Shown in pieces: positions 18,688 to 28,382 of a DNA stretch of 64,000 bases. The position numbers were made by a program, and so were the translations under genes. This stretch comes from Devosia limi DSM 17137. GTDB taxonomy: Bacteria; Pseudomonadota; Alphaproteobacteria; Rhizobiales; Devosiaceae. Location of the stretch: contig NZ_FQVC01000005.1 in the NCBI RefSeq assembly GCF_900128975.1, forward strand, positions 186,001-250,000. The letters run 5' to 3'. The notes beneath the pieces were generated by a model that saw only the letters and a list, made by a program, of their open reading frames with translations, ran no database searches and had not been told where the DNA came from. The stretch's first letter is position 1, and each line of letters begins with the position of its first letter.

Positions 18688-18726
18688 GGGGCCCGGATCC
18701 ATCGATCCGGGCCCCTCGCTTTTGTT
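18688..18726 (+). terminator. Rho-independent terminator after pnp
   Basis: A 12-bp perfect stem GGGGCCCGGATC / GATCCGGGCCCC with a 4-base loop is followed by TCGCTTTTGTT. It begins 23 bases after the pnp stop. Confidence 0.85.
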
Positions 18727-18884
18727 GCTGCTGGGCAACACTGAGAATCCCATCACTTCCGCGCGAGGAACCCGCCGCACTGCCGACCGTTGCGCCAGTG
18801 AGGCTTTCCTGCACTCGACAACCAACCCCGACCGGGCATAGGGCATTGGTAAGACGCGCTTTTGCTCACCTGAGGATCGACCCT

Positions 18885-19532
18885 TTGATCAGCCGCCGCC
18901 TTTTCATGATCGGCCTGCCACTGGCCCTTGCCGCCTGTACCACTTCCGGCCGAGGCCGCGTTCCGGCCGAGCCGCGGCTGGATCCGCGTTATGTTGCCAT
19001 GTATGGCCCGGTGCTCGGCGAGCCCCATCCGGTGGCTGCTGTCGACCTGCGCCGCGTCGATCCGAGATGGTGGCGCCAGGAAGTGGAATATTCCACCACC
19101 GAGCGTCCCGGTACGATCATTGTCGATACCCAGGCCCGTCACCTCTATCTGGTGCAGCAGGACGGTATCGCGTTGCGCTATGGTGTCGGCGTCGGCAAGG
19201 ATGAGGCGCTGCAATTCAAGGGGACCGCCACCATCGGTCGCAAGGCGGCGTGGCCGACCTGGACCCCCACGGCCAATATGATACGCCGTGAGCCCGAGCG
19301 TTATGGCCCCTATGCCTCGGGTCTGCCCGGTGGCCCGGCCAATCCGCTTGGTCCGCGCGCGCTCTACCTTTACAAGGGCGGCCGCGATACCTATTTCCGC
19401 CTGCATGGCACCGTCGAGCCCTATACGATCGGCACCAATGTGTCGTCGGGCTGCATCCGCCTGATGAACCAGGACATCATCGACCTGTATAGCCGCGTCA
19501 ATAGCGGCACCAAGGTGGTGGTGATCAGCTAG
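18885..19532 (+). CDS. L,D-transpeptidase (YkuD domain), predicted Tat-exported lipoprotein
   Basis: L,D-transpeptidases crosslink peptidoglycan or attach proteins to it. The YkuD catalytic motif is HGTVEPYTIGTNVSSGCIRL, with His and Cys in the normal spacing. With the TTG at 18885 (GAGGA, 8-base spacing) the N-terminus is LISRRLFMIGLPLALAAC. This combines a twin-arginine S-R-R-x-F motif with a lipobox LAAC, so export by Tat and lipid attachment are predicted. Starting at ATG 18906 would remove both arginines and is disfavoured. The mature enzyme is about 200 residues. It is monocistronic, with terminators on both sides. Confidence 0.9.
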   Translation: MISRRLFMIGLPLALAACTTSGRGRVPAEPRLDPRYVAMYGPVLGEPHPVAAVDLRRVDPRWWRQEVEYSTTERPGTIIVDTQARHLYLVQQDGIALRYGVGVGKDEALQFKGTATIGRKAAWPTWTPTANMIRREPERYGPYASGLPGGPANPLGPRALYLYKGGRDTYFRLHGTVEPYTIGTNVSSGCIRLMNQDIIDLYSRVNSGTKVVVIS

Positions 19533-19637
19533 GCTCTGCCCAGGCCGTTTTCGCGAAAGCGGGAATCCTCGTTTCGGATTTAACCGTAGTCCCCGAACCG
19601 GGAATTGCCGTTTTCACGCAAGCGGTCCAGCAATATC

Positions 19638-19672
19638 AAAGGCGCAGTCCCGTGTGGCTGCGCCTTTTCTTT
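19638..19672 (+). terminator. Rho-independent terminator after the L,D-transpeptidase
   Basis: GGCGCAG (19641-19647) and CTGCGCC (19658-19664) pair, flanked by AAA before and TTTTCTTTT after, which is a good terminator. Upstream, at 19544-19562 and 19607-19625, an imperfect 19-base direct repeat (GCCGTTTTCGCGAAAGCGG; 17 of 19 matched) occurs. No gene lies in 19533-19854. Confidence 0.8.
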
Positions 19673-19803
19673 TGCCCATGTGCGAGCGGCAACGGCGCGC
19701 CTGTCCCGGCGCCATGGAGGCGGTGCCGGGACGGGCCCGGGGCTTGAGGTCCTGCACGCCGTTTCGCCGCTCCGGCGGCCTGCCTGCGCGTTCTTTCCCA
19801 AGC

Positions 19804-19830
19804 AAAAAGGGCGCGGTTTGCACCGCGCCC
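19804..19830 (-). terminator. Rho-independent terminator of the rimP-nusA-ylxR-infB operon
   Basis: On the minus strand GGGCGCGGT-GCAA-ACCGCGCCC forms a 9-bp stem followed by TTTTTGCTT, 24 bases after the infB stop. It shows that infB is the last gene of this operon, so rbfA and truB are not cotranscribed here. Confidence 0.88.
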
Positions 19831-19854
19831 TTTCCAATTTCTGTGTCGTGTCGC

Positions 19855-22695
19855 TTACAGCGTGCGCTGCACGGTCTCGACGCGGAAGCATTCGATGACG
19901 TCGCCAGCGCGCATGTCTTCGTACTTCTCGAAGGCCATGCCGCATTCCTGGCCGGTCTGGACTTCCTTGACTTCGTCCTTGAAGCGCTTGAGCGTCGACA
20001 GCTTGCCTTCGTGCACCACGACGTTGTCGCGGATAAGACGCACGCCGGCGCCGCGCTCGACCATGCCTTCGGTGACCCGGCAGCCGGCAACCTTGCCGAC
20101 CTTGGTGATCTGGAAGACTTCCAGGATTTCCGCGTTGCCGATGAAGGTTTCGCGGCGTTCTGGCTTCAAGAGGCCCGACATCGCTGCCTTCACGTCATCC
20201 ACGAGGTCGTAGATGATGTTGTAGTAGCGGATTTCGATGCCGTCGCGGGTCGCCAGATCGGTGGCCTGCTTGTTGGCACGGACGTTGAAGCCGATGACGA
20301 TGGCATTGGAAGCCGCCGCCAGGGTCACGTCCGATTCGGTGATCCCGCCCACGGCCGCCATCAGGATCTGCGCCGAGACTTCCTCGGTGGAGAGCTTGTT
20401 CAGCGAAGCGGTGATGGCTTCCACCGAACCCTGCACGTCGCCCTTGATGATCAGCGGGAACTTGGCGATGCCCGAGGCCTTGAGCTGGTTCATCATCTGC
20501 TCGAGGCTGGTGGCGCCGCCGCCAGCTGTCTTCTCGCGGATGGCGCGCTGACGGTATTCGGTCACTTCACGCGCCCGCGCTTCGCTTTCGACCACCGAGA
20601 AGCGGTCGCCGGCATTGGGCACGCCGGTAAAGCCGAGCACTTCCACCGGAACGGACGGACCGGCCGATTTGACCTGCTCGCCCTGATCGTTGATCAGCGC
20701 ACGCACGCGGGCAAACTCGGTTCCGGCGACGAGGATGTCGCCAATGGCCAGGGTGCCGCGCTGCACGAGGACGGTTGCGACAGCGCCGCGACCGCGATCC
20801 AGCTTGGCTTCGATGACGAGGCCTTCGGCACGACCATCGCGGGCCACCTTGAGCTCGAGCACTTCGGCCTGCAGCAGGATGGTTTCGAGCAGCTTGTCGA
20901 GGCCAGCGCCAGTCTTGGCGGAGACTTCCACATCGAGCACGTCGCCGCCCATGGTTTCCACGAACACTTCGTGCTGCAGCAGTTCGGTACGCACCTTCTG
21001 CGGATCGGCAGAGGGCTTGTCCATCTTGGTGATGGCCACGATGATCGGAACGCCAGCAGCCTTGGCATGCTTGATCGATTCAATCGTCTGCGGCATCACG
21101 CTGTCGTCTGCCGCCACCACGAGGATGGCGATATCGGTTGCCTGGGCACCGCGGGCACGCATGGCGGTGAACGCCTCGTGGCCCGGAGTATCGAGGAAGG
21201 TGATCTTGGCACCGTTCTTTTCGACCTGATAGGCGCCGATATGCTGGGTGATGCCACCGGCTTCGCCCGACACCACATTGGCGTTGCGGATGGCGTCAAG
21301 CAGCGAGGTCTTGCCGTGGTCGACGTGACCCATAATGGTCACAACCGGTGCACGATCGGTCAGATCCTCGGCCTTGTCGTCCGCCGGGATGTCATAGAGG
21401 CCTTCTTCCACGTCGGCGTCGCTGACGCGCTTGACCGTGTGGCCCAGCTCGGTGGCGATCAGTTCGGCGGTATCGGCGTCGATCACATCATTGATGGTCG
21501 CCATCGTGCCCTGCTGCATCAGCATCTTGATGACGGTGACGGAGCGTTCGGCCATACGGTTGGCCAGTTCCTGGACGGTGATCGCCTCGGGAATGATGAC
21601 TTCGCGGCTGAGCTTGGGCGCCGCCTGCTGGTTGCGGCCCATCTTCTTGTCGCGACGACGGCGCATGGCTGCCAGCGACGGACCCTTGTCGCGATCGCCT
21701 TCGACACCAGCATTGGTGACAGTCAGGCGGGCGCGGGCATTGGCTTCATCGCCACGACGTGCCGGACGCTCGGGGGCTGCCCGGGACGCGCGGCGCGCAT
21801 TCTCGAGTTCGGCCTCGGTGGTCGGACGTGTGGTCGGTGCGCCGGTGCGGATCTTGCGACCATCGGCTTCGCTCGGCGGTGCTGGCGGCACATTGCCGAT
21901 CGGTGCCATGCCGGCGCCGGCCGGGCGGCGTTCGCCGGCCGGACGGGTTGCAGTGCCGGACGGACGCAGAGCGGCGCCGGCGCCGCGTTCGCTGGCCGGA
22001 CGGGCATTGGGATTGGGGCGTTCGCTGGCCGGGCGGGTCGATACCTGGCGCGGCGGCTGACCGGGACGGCCGGCAACCACACGCACGCTCGACGGGCCAG
22101 GATTGCGCTGCGATGCCGGAATTGTCGGGGCGGCTTCGCGAGCCGCTGGTGCAGCGGCTTCCCGTGCAGTTGGCGCGGCAGGTGCTGCCTCTGCAACCGG
22201 AGCAGCGGGCGCCGGGGCCGCGGGTGCTTCAACCGGGGCTGGCTCATTGGCGGCCTGGCGGCGCTCTTCTTCGGCGCGGGCGGCTTCTTCGCGAATCTGG
22301 CGGCGGCGCGCATCGTCTTCGATACGGCGTGCCTCTTCGGCCGCGAAGCGGGCCTGATCCTCGGCAGCGCGGGCACCAGCCTCGCGCAGCACGGCGCGGC
22401 GGGCTTCAGCCTCGGCGGCTGAAAGACCCTGTGCGGGGCGCTGCTGCTGAGCTGGACGGCTCTGCGGCGGGCGTTGGCCCTGTGATGATCCCGGCGCCGA
22501 TTGCGGACGCTGGGGCTGGCCACTGGGAGCGCCCGGTGTCGGGACGCGCCGTGTACGCTTCTCGACGACCACGGTGCGCGACGTGCGCGACACGCCGGGC
22601 CGATTGCCGACGCCCGGCCCGGCCTTCAATGTCAGCGTCTTTTTGCCGCCAGCGCCTGAGGTATCGTCGGTGCGCTTGTCGTCGTTATCAGCCAT
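19855..22695 (-). CDS. infB: Translation initiation factor IF-2
   Basis: IF-2 is the GTPase that places initiator tRNA on the 30S subunit. The 946-residue protein starts [11 protein letters not shown] (a longer in-frame start at 22737 adds no conserved sequence). A long Ala/Pro/Arg/Glu-rich N-terminal region of about 380 residues includes a charged coiled-coil-like segment. A G domain with GHVDHGKT (about residue 455) and DTPGHEAF follows, then the usual domains II-IV. The G4 motif reads TKMDKP where most IF-2 proteins have NKxDKP. TKxD is tolerated in other GTPases. The minus-strand terminator follows directly. Confidence 0.97.
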   Translation of the reverse strand: MADNDDKRTDDTSGAGGKKTLTLKAGPGVGNRPGVSRTSRTVVVEKRTRRVPTPGAPSGQPQRPQSAPGSSQGQRPPQSRPAQQQRPAQGLSAAEAEARRAVLREAGARAAEDQARFAAEEARRIEDDARRRQIREEAARAEEERRQAANEPAPVEAPAAPAPAAPVAEAAPAAPTAREAAAPAAREAAPTIPASQRNPGPSSVRVVAGRPGQPPRQVSTRPASERPNPNARPASERGAGAALRPSGTATRPAGERRPAGAGMAPIGNVPPAPPSEADGRKIRTGAPTTRPTTEAELENARRASRAAPERPARRGDEANARARLTVTNAGVEGDRDKGPSLAAMRRRRDKKMGRNQQAAPKLSREVIIPEAITVQELANRMAERSVTVIKMLMQQGTMATINDVIDADTAELIATELGHTVKRVSDADVEEGLYDIPADDKAEDLTDRAPVVTIMGHVDHGKTSLLDAIRNANVVSGEAGGITQHIGAYQVEKNGAKITFLDTPGHEAFTAMRARGAQATDIAILVVAADDSVMPQTIESIKHAKAAGVPIIVAITKMDKPSADPQKVRTELLQHEVFVETMGGDVLDVEVSAKTGAGLDKLLETILLQAEVLELKVARDGRAEGLVIEAKLDRGRGAVATVLVQRGTLAIGDILVAGTEFARVRALINDQGEQVKSAGPSVPVEVLGFTGVPNAGDRFSVVESEARAREVTEYRQRAIREKTAGGGATSLEQMMNQLKASGIAKFPLIIKGDVQGSVEAITASLNKLSTEEVSAQILMAAVGGITESDVTLAAASNAIVIGFNVRANKQATDLATRDGIEIRYYNIIYDLVDDVKAAMSGLLKPERRETFIGNAEILEVFQITKVGKVAGCRVTEGMVERGAGVRLIRDNVVVHEGKLSTLKRFKDEVKEVQTGQECGMAFEKYEDMRAGDVIECFRVETVQRTL

Positions 22696-22714
22696 GTATC
22701 TCGCGTCTCTCGTC

Positions 22715-23389
22715 TCAAACGTCTGGCAAAACATCACCGTCGGCCGCGGGGCGGTCGGTGTCGTCTTGTCCTGGATTGGCGCTGTATCGGGCTAGTCTCT
22801 TAGCCTTTTCCAGTGCCGCTTGGGCTGCAGCCCCTCTTGTGAGCGCAGCATGTATCACATTTTCGAGCCCAAGTGCCAAACCCAATTGCTCAGAACTGAG
22901 CAATTCGAAATGGGGGATCTCAAAGCCCTCAACGCCGTCTTCGCGCGCCGCGTGATGCAGGGCCTTTAATGGGCCGACCATCTTGCTGCGCCCATCGGGC
23001 GAGGCGTCAGTCGCAGTGATCAGGGCAATCAGGTCGCCCTTCTCGAGAAGCGCCCGAACCTTGGTCGCTCCATATGTAAACTGTCCAGCCTTGCGGGCCA
23101 TGCCTAGCGCCGCCAGGAATCGCTGCTCAAGCCGCTGGCCGGTCAGGCCTGGAAGGTCTTCGGGCAGTGTTACCTCGGTCTTGAGGCTCCGCCCGAACAC
23201 TTTCTTCTTGACTGCGTCGGCCACCGCCTGGCGGCCGAGGGTGATCCACACGCCCCGACCTTCGGCTTTCGCCTCGGTGTCGGGCACCAGCACCCCGTCG
23301 GGGCCGAGCACGAAGCGAATGAGCTCCGCGACCGGCTTTTCCTCTCGGGTGAGGGCGCACATTCGAACCGTTTCTTCACGCCGGGCCAT
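22715..23389 (-). CDS. YlxR (DUF448) domain protein fused to an L7Ae/L30e-like domain
   Basis: The 224-residue product starts with a YlxR domain ([24 protein letters not shown]...[15 protein letters not shown]), a small RNA-binding fold found in nusA operons. The second half ([36 protein letters not shown]) resembles the L7Ae/L30e kink-turn-binding family. A charged tail follows. This two-domain form is usual in Alphaproteobacteria. It sits between nusA (24-base gap) and infB (19-base gap) and is surely cotranscribed. A role in rRNA/ribosome assembly or transcription is likely but not shown. Confidence 0.92.
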   Translation of the reverse strand: MARREETVRMCALTREEKPVAELIRFVLGPDGVLVPDTEAKAEGRGVWITLGRQAVADAVKKKVFGRSLKTEVTLPEDLPGLTGQRLEQRFLAALGMARKAGQFTYGATKVRALLEKGDLIALITATDASPDGRSKMVGPLKALHHAAREDGVEGFEIPHFELLSSEQLGLALGLENVIHAALTRGAAAQAALEKAKRLARYSANPGQDDTDRPAADGDVLPDV

Positions 23390-23413
23390 GGTTCAGCCCC
23401 CGCTCCCAACGGC

Positions 23414-25015
23414 TCAGACCGCTTCCTCTTCCTCGACAGTGCCTTCGCTGTCCTCGGCCGGCAGTTCTTCGGCATCGATCCAGCCGGCCTTGATGCGGGC
23501 CTGCACGATCATGTCCTCGGCTTCTTCACGGCTAACCGGGAAGTCCTTGAACGTACCTTCGAAACGCTTGGTCTCGCCGTCCTTGCGTTCGCTCCAGCCG
23601 ACGAGATCGTCAGCGGCGCAGCCGGCAAAGTCTTCGATCGTCTTGATGCCTTCCTTGCCAAGCGCCACCAACATGGCAGCGTTAAGGCCGGCGATCTCAT
23701 AAAGTTCGTCCTCGACACCCAGTGCCTTGCGCTCTTCGTCATGGGCGCGGTCGATGGCGGCCAGGTATTCGATGGCGCGATTCTGGATCTCGGAGGCGGT
23801 TTCCTCGTCGAAGCCTTCGATCGTCGCGATCTCGTTGACTTCGATATAGGCCAGTTCCTCTACCGAGGAGAAGCCTTCGGAAGCCAATAGTTGGGCAACC
23901 ATCTCGTCAACGTCAAGGGCATTCATGAACAGCGTCGAGCGTTCGGTGAATTCCTTCTGGCGGCGTTCGCTTTCTTCCTGCTCGGTGAGGATGTCGATAT
24001 CCCAGCCGATCAGCTGCGAAGCAAGGCGCACGTTCTGGCCACGACGGCCAATGGCCAGCGACAGCTGCTCATCGGGCACCACGACTTCGATGCGCTCGGC
24101 CTGCTCGTCGAGCACCACCTTGGCAACGTCGGCCGGCTGCAGTGCCGAAACCACGAGGTCGGCAATGGTGTCGGTCCACGGGATGATGTCGATCTTTTCG
24201 CCCTGCAGCTCGGCCACCACGGCCTGCACACGGCTACCACGCATACCAACGCAGGCGCCGACCGGGTCGATTGAGCTATCCGAGGAGGTCACGGCAATCT
24301 TGGCGCGGCTGCCCGGATCGCGGGCGATCGAGCGGATGGTGATGATGCCATCGTAGATTTCGGGCACTTCCTGCATGAACAGTTTGGCCATGAACTGCGG
24401 ATGGGTGCGCGACAGGAAAATCTGCGGGCCGCGCTGTTCGCGACGCACGTCATAGACATAAGCGCGGACGCGATCGCCATAGCGGAACATTTCGCGCGGG
24501 ATCAGCTCGTCGCGGCGGATAATGGCTTCGCCACGGCCCAGATCGACGATGACATTGCCATATTCGACGCGCTTGACGGTGCCGTTGACGATCTCGCCGA
24601 TGCGATTGATGTATTCCTCATACATGCGGTCACGCTCGGCATCGCGCACCTTCTGCACGATGACCTGCTTGGCCGACTGGGCGGCGATGCGGCCGAATTC
24701 CATCGGCGGCAGCGGCTCGGTCAGGAAGTCGCCAACCTTGGCGGTCGGGTTCTTTGGCAGCGCGTCCTTGAGCGAAACCTGGCGATTGGTCTCTTCGACC
24801 TGATCGACGATCTCCAGCAGGCGCCACATGCGGGTTTCGCCCGAGCGCGGGTTGATCTCGACCTTGATCTCGGTCTCCGCGCCGTACCGGCCCTTGGCGG
24901 CCTTTTCCATGGCATCCTGCATGGCTTCGATCACAACCATGCGGTCGATCGACTTTTCGCGGGCGACGGCGTCTGCGATCTGCAGCAGCTCGAGTCTGTT
25001 CGCGCTAACGGCCAT
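23414..25015 (-). CDS. nusA: Transcription termination/antitermination protein NusA
   Basis: NusA binds RNA polymerase and modulates pausing, termination and antitermination. The 533-residue protein has the N-terminal polymerase-binding domain ([34 protein letters not shown]). An S1 domain follows ([30 protein letters not shown]), then two KH domains ([50 protein letters not shown]). The C-terminal helix-hairpin-helix repeats end in a very acidic tail. The start ATG shares one base with the rimP stop (TAATG), so the two are translationally coupled. Confidence 0.97.
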   Translation of the reverse strand: MAVSANRLELLQIADAVAREKSIDRMVVIEAMQDAMEKAAKGRYGAETEIKVEINPRSGETRMWRLLEIVDQVEETNRQVSLKDALPKNPTAKVGDFLTEPLPPMEFGRIAAQSAKQVIVQKVRDAERDRMYEEYINRIGEIVNGTVKRVEYGNVIVDLGRGEAIIRRDELIPREMFRYGDRVRAYVYDVRREQRGPQIFLSRTHPQFMAKLFMQEVPEIYDGIITIRSIARDPGSRAKIAVTSSDSSIDPVGACVGMRGSRVQAVVAELQGEKIDIIPWTDTIADLVVSALQPADVAKVVLDEQAERIEVVVPDEQLSLAIGRRGQNVRLASQLIGWDIDILTEQEESERRQKEFTERSTLFMNALDVDEMVAQLLASEGFSSVEELAYIEVNEIATIEGFDEETASEIQNRAIEYLAAIDRAHDEERKALGVEDELYEIAGLNAAMLVALGKEGIKTIEDFAGCAADDLVGWSERKDGETKRFEGTFKDFPVSREEAEDMIVQARIKAGWIDAEELPAEDSEGTVEEEEAV

Positions 25016-25638
25016 TAGTGTGTCTCCTCGGAGAAAGTATCGTCTTCAGTGCCGGCGATTTCGACCGTTTCGGTCTCGTCGTCGTCGATGGGATGCAGTT
25101 CCTGGTCGCGCCGGGCCTTGTCCATCAGGGCGTCGGTCATCACCAGCTTGGCTTCGGCAAGATTGGCCAGCAGCAGGCGGTGATCCGGGTCCGTCTCGGC
25201 GGGGGCGTCGGGCAGGGTAATGGTCACGGCCTCGTCGTCCACGGCCTTGATCACGCCGCGGAAGCGCTTGCGGCCATTGATCATGTCGGCCAGCTCGATC
25301 TTGGCCTCATGGCCGAGATAAGCGGCGAAATCGCGGGCCCGCACCAGCGGCCGGTCAATGCCGGGGGAGCTGACTTCGAGATGATATTCGCGCTCGATCG
25401 GGTCTTCCACGTCGAGCACGGGCGAGAGGTCCTTGGACAGGGCCTCGCAATCGGTAATGGCGAAGCGACCGTTCTCGTCCTCGGCCATAATCTGCAAGGT
25501 GCAGCCGTTTTCCTGGGTGACCTTCACCCGTACCAGCGCATAGCCCAGATCATTGGCTACCGGTTCGACAATGGCGGAAATCCGCGCCTCGAGCCCGGTT
25601 TCCTTGATGTAGCGTTTCTCTTTGAGATCGAAGCTCAT
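25015..25638 (-). CDS. rimP: Ribosome maturation factor RimP
   Basis: RimP assists 30S assembly. The 207-residue product starts MSFDLKEKRYIKETGLEARI, after AAGGA. The longer in-frame start at 25689 encodes a hydrophobic stretch unlike the family and is rejected. The conserved EYHLEVSSPGIDRPL lies near residue 100, and a Sm-like C-terminal domain follows. The C-terminus has an acidic extension (DDDETETVEIAGTEDDTFSEE). It is first in the rimP-nusA-ylxR-infB operon. In many relatives trmB and metK precede it. Here an unrelated flavoprotein does. Confidence 0.95.
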   Translation of the reverse strand: MSFDLKEKRYIKETGLEARISAIVEPVANDLGYALVRVKVTQENGCTLQIMAEDENGRFAITDCEALSKDLSPVLDVEDPIEREYHLEVSSPGIDRPLVRARDFAAYLGHEAKIELADMINGRKRFRGVIKAVDDEAVTITLPDAPAETDPDHRLLLANLAEAKLVMTDALMDKARRDQELHPIDDDETETVEIAGTEDDTFSEETH

Positions 25639-25773
25639 CGGTCCTTGGATAATAAAAAAGAGCGGGGCCGGGAGGCTCCCACTCTGCAAATTGCCAGAGA
25701 TGTTGAACCCCTATATAGCGCCGAACCGCTCAAGCCGCAAGGGCGGCGCGGTCCGGTGCTCGAGGGACCCCGC

Positions 25774-26439
25774 TCAGCGTTCCCAGGTCACGCTGTCGAC
25801 ACTGGCTCCCAGCGTCTCTAGCGCCTCGCGCAGGTCCTTGACCATGGCATCGGGGCCGCACAGATAGAAATTCTGGCCGAAATCGCTGATGTGCTGGCGC
25901 AGGAACTCCCTGTTGATCCGCTCCTGCAGCAGGCTGGAGCCGGGATCGTCGGTGACGGTCCACAGGGTTTCCAGCCCCGCCATCGCCTCGAACTCATCGC
26001 GCAGGATGATGTCTTTTTCGGTCTTGTTGGAAACAATCAGCCGATTGCCACCGAGGCCGCCATTGGCATTGAGGTCGCGCAGGATGGCGATGAACGGGGT
26101 CACCCCGGCGCCGCCGGCAATGAAGGTGCCCGGCCCCTTGTACTGGATGGTGCCCCACACATCGCGCAGCAAGAGGCTGTCGCCGGCTTCCAGTCCCCAC
26201 AGTGCATTGGTGACGCCGGGATGGTCGCGATAGCTCTTGATGGTGAATTCCAGCGTGTCATCACTCTGTAGCGAGGTGAAGGTAAATGGACGCTTCTGGT
26301 CCCGCCAGCCATCCTTGTCGATCGACACTTCCGTCGCCTGTCCGGGCGCAAACCGAAAATCTCTCGGTTTCTCCAGTCGATAGTGCCTGACATTGTGCGT
26401 GATCAATTCGGTCTGCAGGATTCTGACGCTGATGGGCAT
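25774..26439 (-). CDS. Ferredoxin/flavodoxin reductase-like FAD-NAD(P) oxidoreductase
   Basis: This 221-residue protein has the ferredoxin-NADP reductase fold. The FAD-binding RPFTFTS lies in the N-terminal barrel. The NAD(P)-binding domain has GGAGVTPFIAILRDL, and a C-terminal YLCGPDAM supplies the CGP motif. No 2Fe-2S or flavodoxin domain is attached, so it needs a separate electron partner that is not visible here. The ATG at 26439 follows GGAG with 6-base spacing. The frame is open for 86 codons upstream, but that part shows no family sequence. It is divergent from the small secreted protein. The substrate is unknown. Confidence 0.88.
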   Translation of the reverse strand: MPISVRILQTELITHNVRHYRLEKPRDFRFAPGQATEVSIDKDGWRDQKRPFTFTSLQSDDTLEFTIKSYRDHPGVTNALWGLEAGDSLLLRDVWGTIQYKGPGTFIAGGAGVTPFIAILRDLNANGGLGGNRLIVSNKTEKDIILRDEFEAMAGLETLWTVTDDPGSSLLQERINREFLRQHISDFGQNFYLCGPDAMVKDLREALETLGASVDSVTWER

Positions 26440-26524
26440 GGCGCGCTCCTTTATGGCTATACGCCGGGCGGTCCCTTTGGTTCCAAACCGGCGCAAACGC
26501 CCGCCGCGCAAAAGGACACAGTCT

Positions 26525-26553
26525 GGATACCCGGTTTCCCCCGGGATACCCGG
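26525..26553. promoter_or_regulatory. Direct repeat in the divergent intergenic region
   Basis: GGATACCCGG occurs at 26525-26534 and again at 26544-26553, 19 bases apart start to start. A C/G-rich inverted pairing (CCCGG...CCGGG) runs between them. It lies 86 bases upstream of the flavoprotein and about 145 upstream of the secreted protein, where a regulator could bind. Coincidence in GC-rich DNA is quite possible. Confidence 0.25.
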
Positions 26554-26696
26554 GAACCTCGGAATGCCTTGATTTCCCAGAGAAAACCCTCGGCACACTG
26601 GCGCGAAGTTCAAGGGCAGATATGTGCAATATCGTGCCTTGCGACTCGGGGAGGGCAGGATCATCTCCAGGGTGTTCAAACGAAAGGAACACCGCA

Positions 26697-26975
26697 ATGA
26701 TCAAGAACACGCTTATCGCCCTTATCGCCGTCGCTGGCGTTGCCGGCATCACCGTACCGGCCTTTGCCGCTCCAGTCCTTCCATACGACAACAGTGATCT
26801 GGCTGGCAGCGACTGGCCGGCAGACTCGGTGTTGGCCCGCCTGCAGGCTCAGGGCGTTGCCGCGACCGGCGTTGAACAATGGGGCGGTCTGGTCCGCGCC
26901 TATGTAACCCTGGAAGACGGTAGCCAGGTGATGCAGTTCTTCGCGCCCGACTCGCTCAACCGCGTTAGCCTCTAG
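26697..26975 (+). CDS. Small secreted protein of unknown function
   Basis: The 92-residue precursor has a clear Sec signal peptide (MIKNTLIALIAVAGVAGITVPAFA, cleavage after AFA near residue 24). It leaves about 68 residues. The mature part contains ARLQAQGVAATGVEQWGGLVRAYVTLEDGSQVMQFFAPDSL, which resembles a single small alpha/beta domain of the PepSY-like kind, though I cannot assign it firmly. The ATG at 26697 follows AAAGGA. The gene is isolated, divergent from the flavoprotein and convergent with the HxlR regulator. Confidence 0.75.
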   Translation: MIKNTLIALIAVAGVAGITVPAFAAPVLPYDNSDLAGSDWPADSVLARLQAQGVAATGVEQWGGLVRAYVTLEDGSQVMQFFAPDSLNRVSL

Positions 26976-27049
26976 CGGTTGGCGTGCTGCACCAGGCGCC
27001 GGCGGCCTTGCCGACGGCGCCCTGGAACCGGCTTGCTGGTTCTGCAGAC

Positions 27050-27436
27050 TCAGGAATTGGCGACCCGATGGATCGCCACGTCCGTGCCACCCTGATCATA
27101 CTGGATCCGTGCCGACAGCACCGCCTGGCGATGCGTGTCGGCAAAGCGGCGCCAGCTATCCGCCAGCGCCAGCAATTCATGGCCAAGTTCGGTCAATTCA
27201 TAATCCACCCGCGGCGGAATGGTGGGAAACATGGTGCGCAGGATAAAGCCATCGCGCTCCAGGTCCCGAAGCGTCGAGGTCAGCGTTTTCTGAGAAATGC
27301 CGGCAATTTCGCGCCGCAATTCGTTGAAGCGCCGCCTCTCGCTGCGCAGCCGCGTCACCACCACCAGCGTCCACTTGCCCGGTCGCACCAACAGCAAGTC
27401 GTCATGCGTGTCGGTGGTCAAAGCAATTGTGGACAT
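27050..27436 (-). CDS. HxlR-family winged-helix transcriptional regulator
   Basis: A 128-residue single-domain regulator. The HxlR/MarR-like winged helix is seen in GKWTLVVVTRLRSERRRFNELRREIAGISQKTLTSTLRDLERDGFILRTMFPTIPPRVDYELTELGHEL. The ATG at 27436 follows GAGG. An in-frame ATG 11 codons upstream has no ribosome binding site. With this start the redox-sensing N-terminal cysteine of some HxlR/YodB proteins is missing. The target is unknown. The closest neighbour facing it is the secreted-protein gene, and no operator can be named. Confidence 0.85.
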   Translation of the reverse strand: MSTIALTTDTHDDLLLVRPGKWTLVVVTRLRSERRRFNELRREIAGISQKTLTSTLRDLERDGFILRTMFPTIPPRVDYELTELGHELLALADSWRRFADTHRQAVLSARIQYDQGGTDVAIHRVANS

Positions 27437-27528
27437 GGCGGCCTCGGAACAAACGGTAGAGCCACCCATATGGGGCGCGCTGCTGCCGCTGCCAATCCGT
27501 CGCCAGATTAAACTTGCGCCATCAAGGT

Positions 27529-28254
27529 TTACGCAGCGTTCGCCCTGTCGTCCTGCTGGCGCGTAAAGCTGAAATAGAAGCTGATCATCCGGCCCTCGCG
27601 GCGGGCCTTGCGCTCATAGCGCGTGGCCTCCCAACCGGGATAGGGTTCATGCCAGCTGCCCGGCCGCTCCGGCGCAAACGCGAATGCCGGGGCTCGCAGG
27701 ATATGGGCCAGCGTCCAATTGGCGTAATCCTCGATATCGGTGGCAAAGTGAAACTGCCCGCCCGGCCGGATCACCCGCGCCAGCTCCTTGAGCGTTGTCG
27801 GCGACACGAAACGGCGCTTGTGGTGCCGCGTCTTGGGCCAGGGATCTGGATAGAGCAGATAAACCTCATCCAGGCTGGCATCGGGCAGCGCCATCAGCAG
27901 CTTCAACGCGTCATCGGTATAGAGCCGGATATTGTCGAGGCCACCGGCATTGATCGCCTGCACCATCTTGCCGATGCCGCCGGTGAACACCTCGCAGCCG
28001 ATATAACCGACTGTCTTGTGGCGCCCCGCTTCCAGCGCCAGATGCTCGCCCCCGCCATAGCCGATCTCGACGATCAGTTTCTCGGCATCGGGAAACAGGC
28101 TTTTGGGGTCCAGGGGGCCCTCCAGCGTGATCTCCAGTTCGGGCAGCGTGGCGTCATAGATCGCCTGCTGGCCTTCATGCAGTTTCTTGCCGGAACGGCG
28201 GCCGAAAAAAGCGCGCGGCTGTCCGTCGAGGGTTTTGGGTGGTTGGTGCGACAT
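27529..28254 (-). CDS. trmB: tRNA (guanine-N7-)-methyltransferase TrmB
   Basis: TrmB makes m7G46 in tRNA. The 241-residue product has the SAM-binding motif EIGYGGGEHL near residue 70 and the family signature LLYPDPWPKTRHHKRRF. The C-terminal ATRYERKARREGR is typical. I take the ATG at 28254, preceded by GGAAC. Another ATG four codons upstream lacks a ribosome binding site. It lies downstream of metK, as in relatives, separated by 128 bases that contain a REP-like palindrome. Confidence 0.95.
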   Translation of the reverse strand: MSHQPPKTLDGQPRAFFGRRSGKKLHEGQQAIYDATLPELEITLEGPLDPKSLFPDAEKLIVEIGYGGGEHLALEAGRHKTVGYIGCEVFTGGIGKMVQAINAGGLDNIRLYTDDALKLLMALPDASLDEVYLLYPDPWPKTRHHKRRFVSPTTLKELARVIRPGGQFHFATDIEDYANWTLAHILRAPAFAFAPERPGSWHEPYPGWEATRYERKARREGRMISFYFSFTRQQDDRANAA

Positions 28255-28328
28255 GGGGCGTTCCATAGCCAGAGAGCGGCTTCGGCGAAAGCGGAATCCG
28301 CCGCCGCGCCGCTGCTCGCAATGAAAAA

Positions 28329-28354
28329 GGTCACTCCCGCAGGCGGGAATGACC
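28329..28354. repeat. REP-like palindrome (GTCATTCCCGC family)
   Basis: GGTCACTCCCGC-AG-GCGGGAATGACC forms 12-base arms with one mismatch. It lies between metK and trmB, so on the minus strand it would fold in the metK-trmB transcript. It is related to 9142-9169. Confidence 0.7.
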
Positions 28355-28382
28355 TCAGATTCAGGTCATAGCGCCGTGTCGC

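Noticed and set aside
19654-22422. 922-codon open frame antisense to infB
   Set aside because: Very long but explained by the codon bias of IF-2 on the other strand. The composition is low-complexity His/Gly/Arg and there is no recognisable fold.
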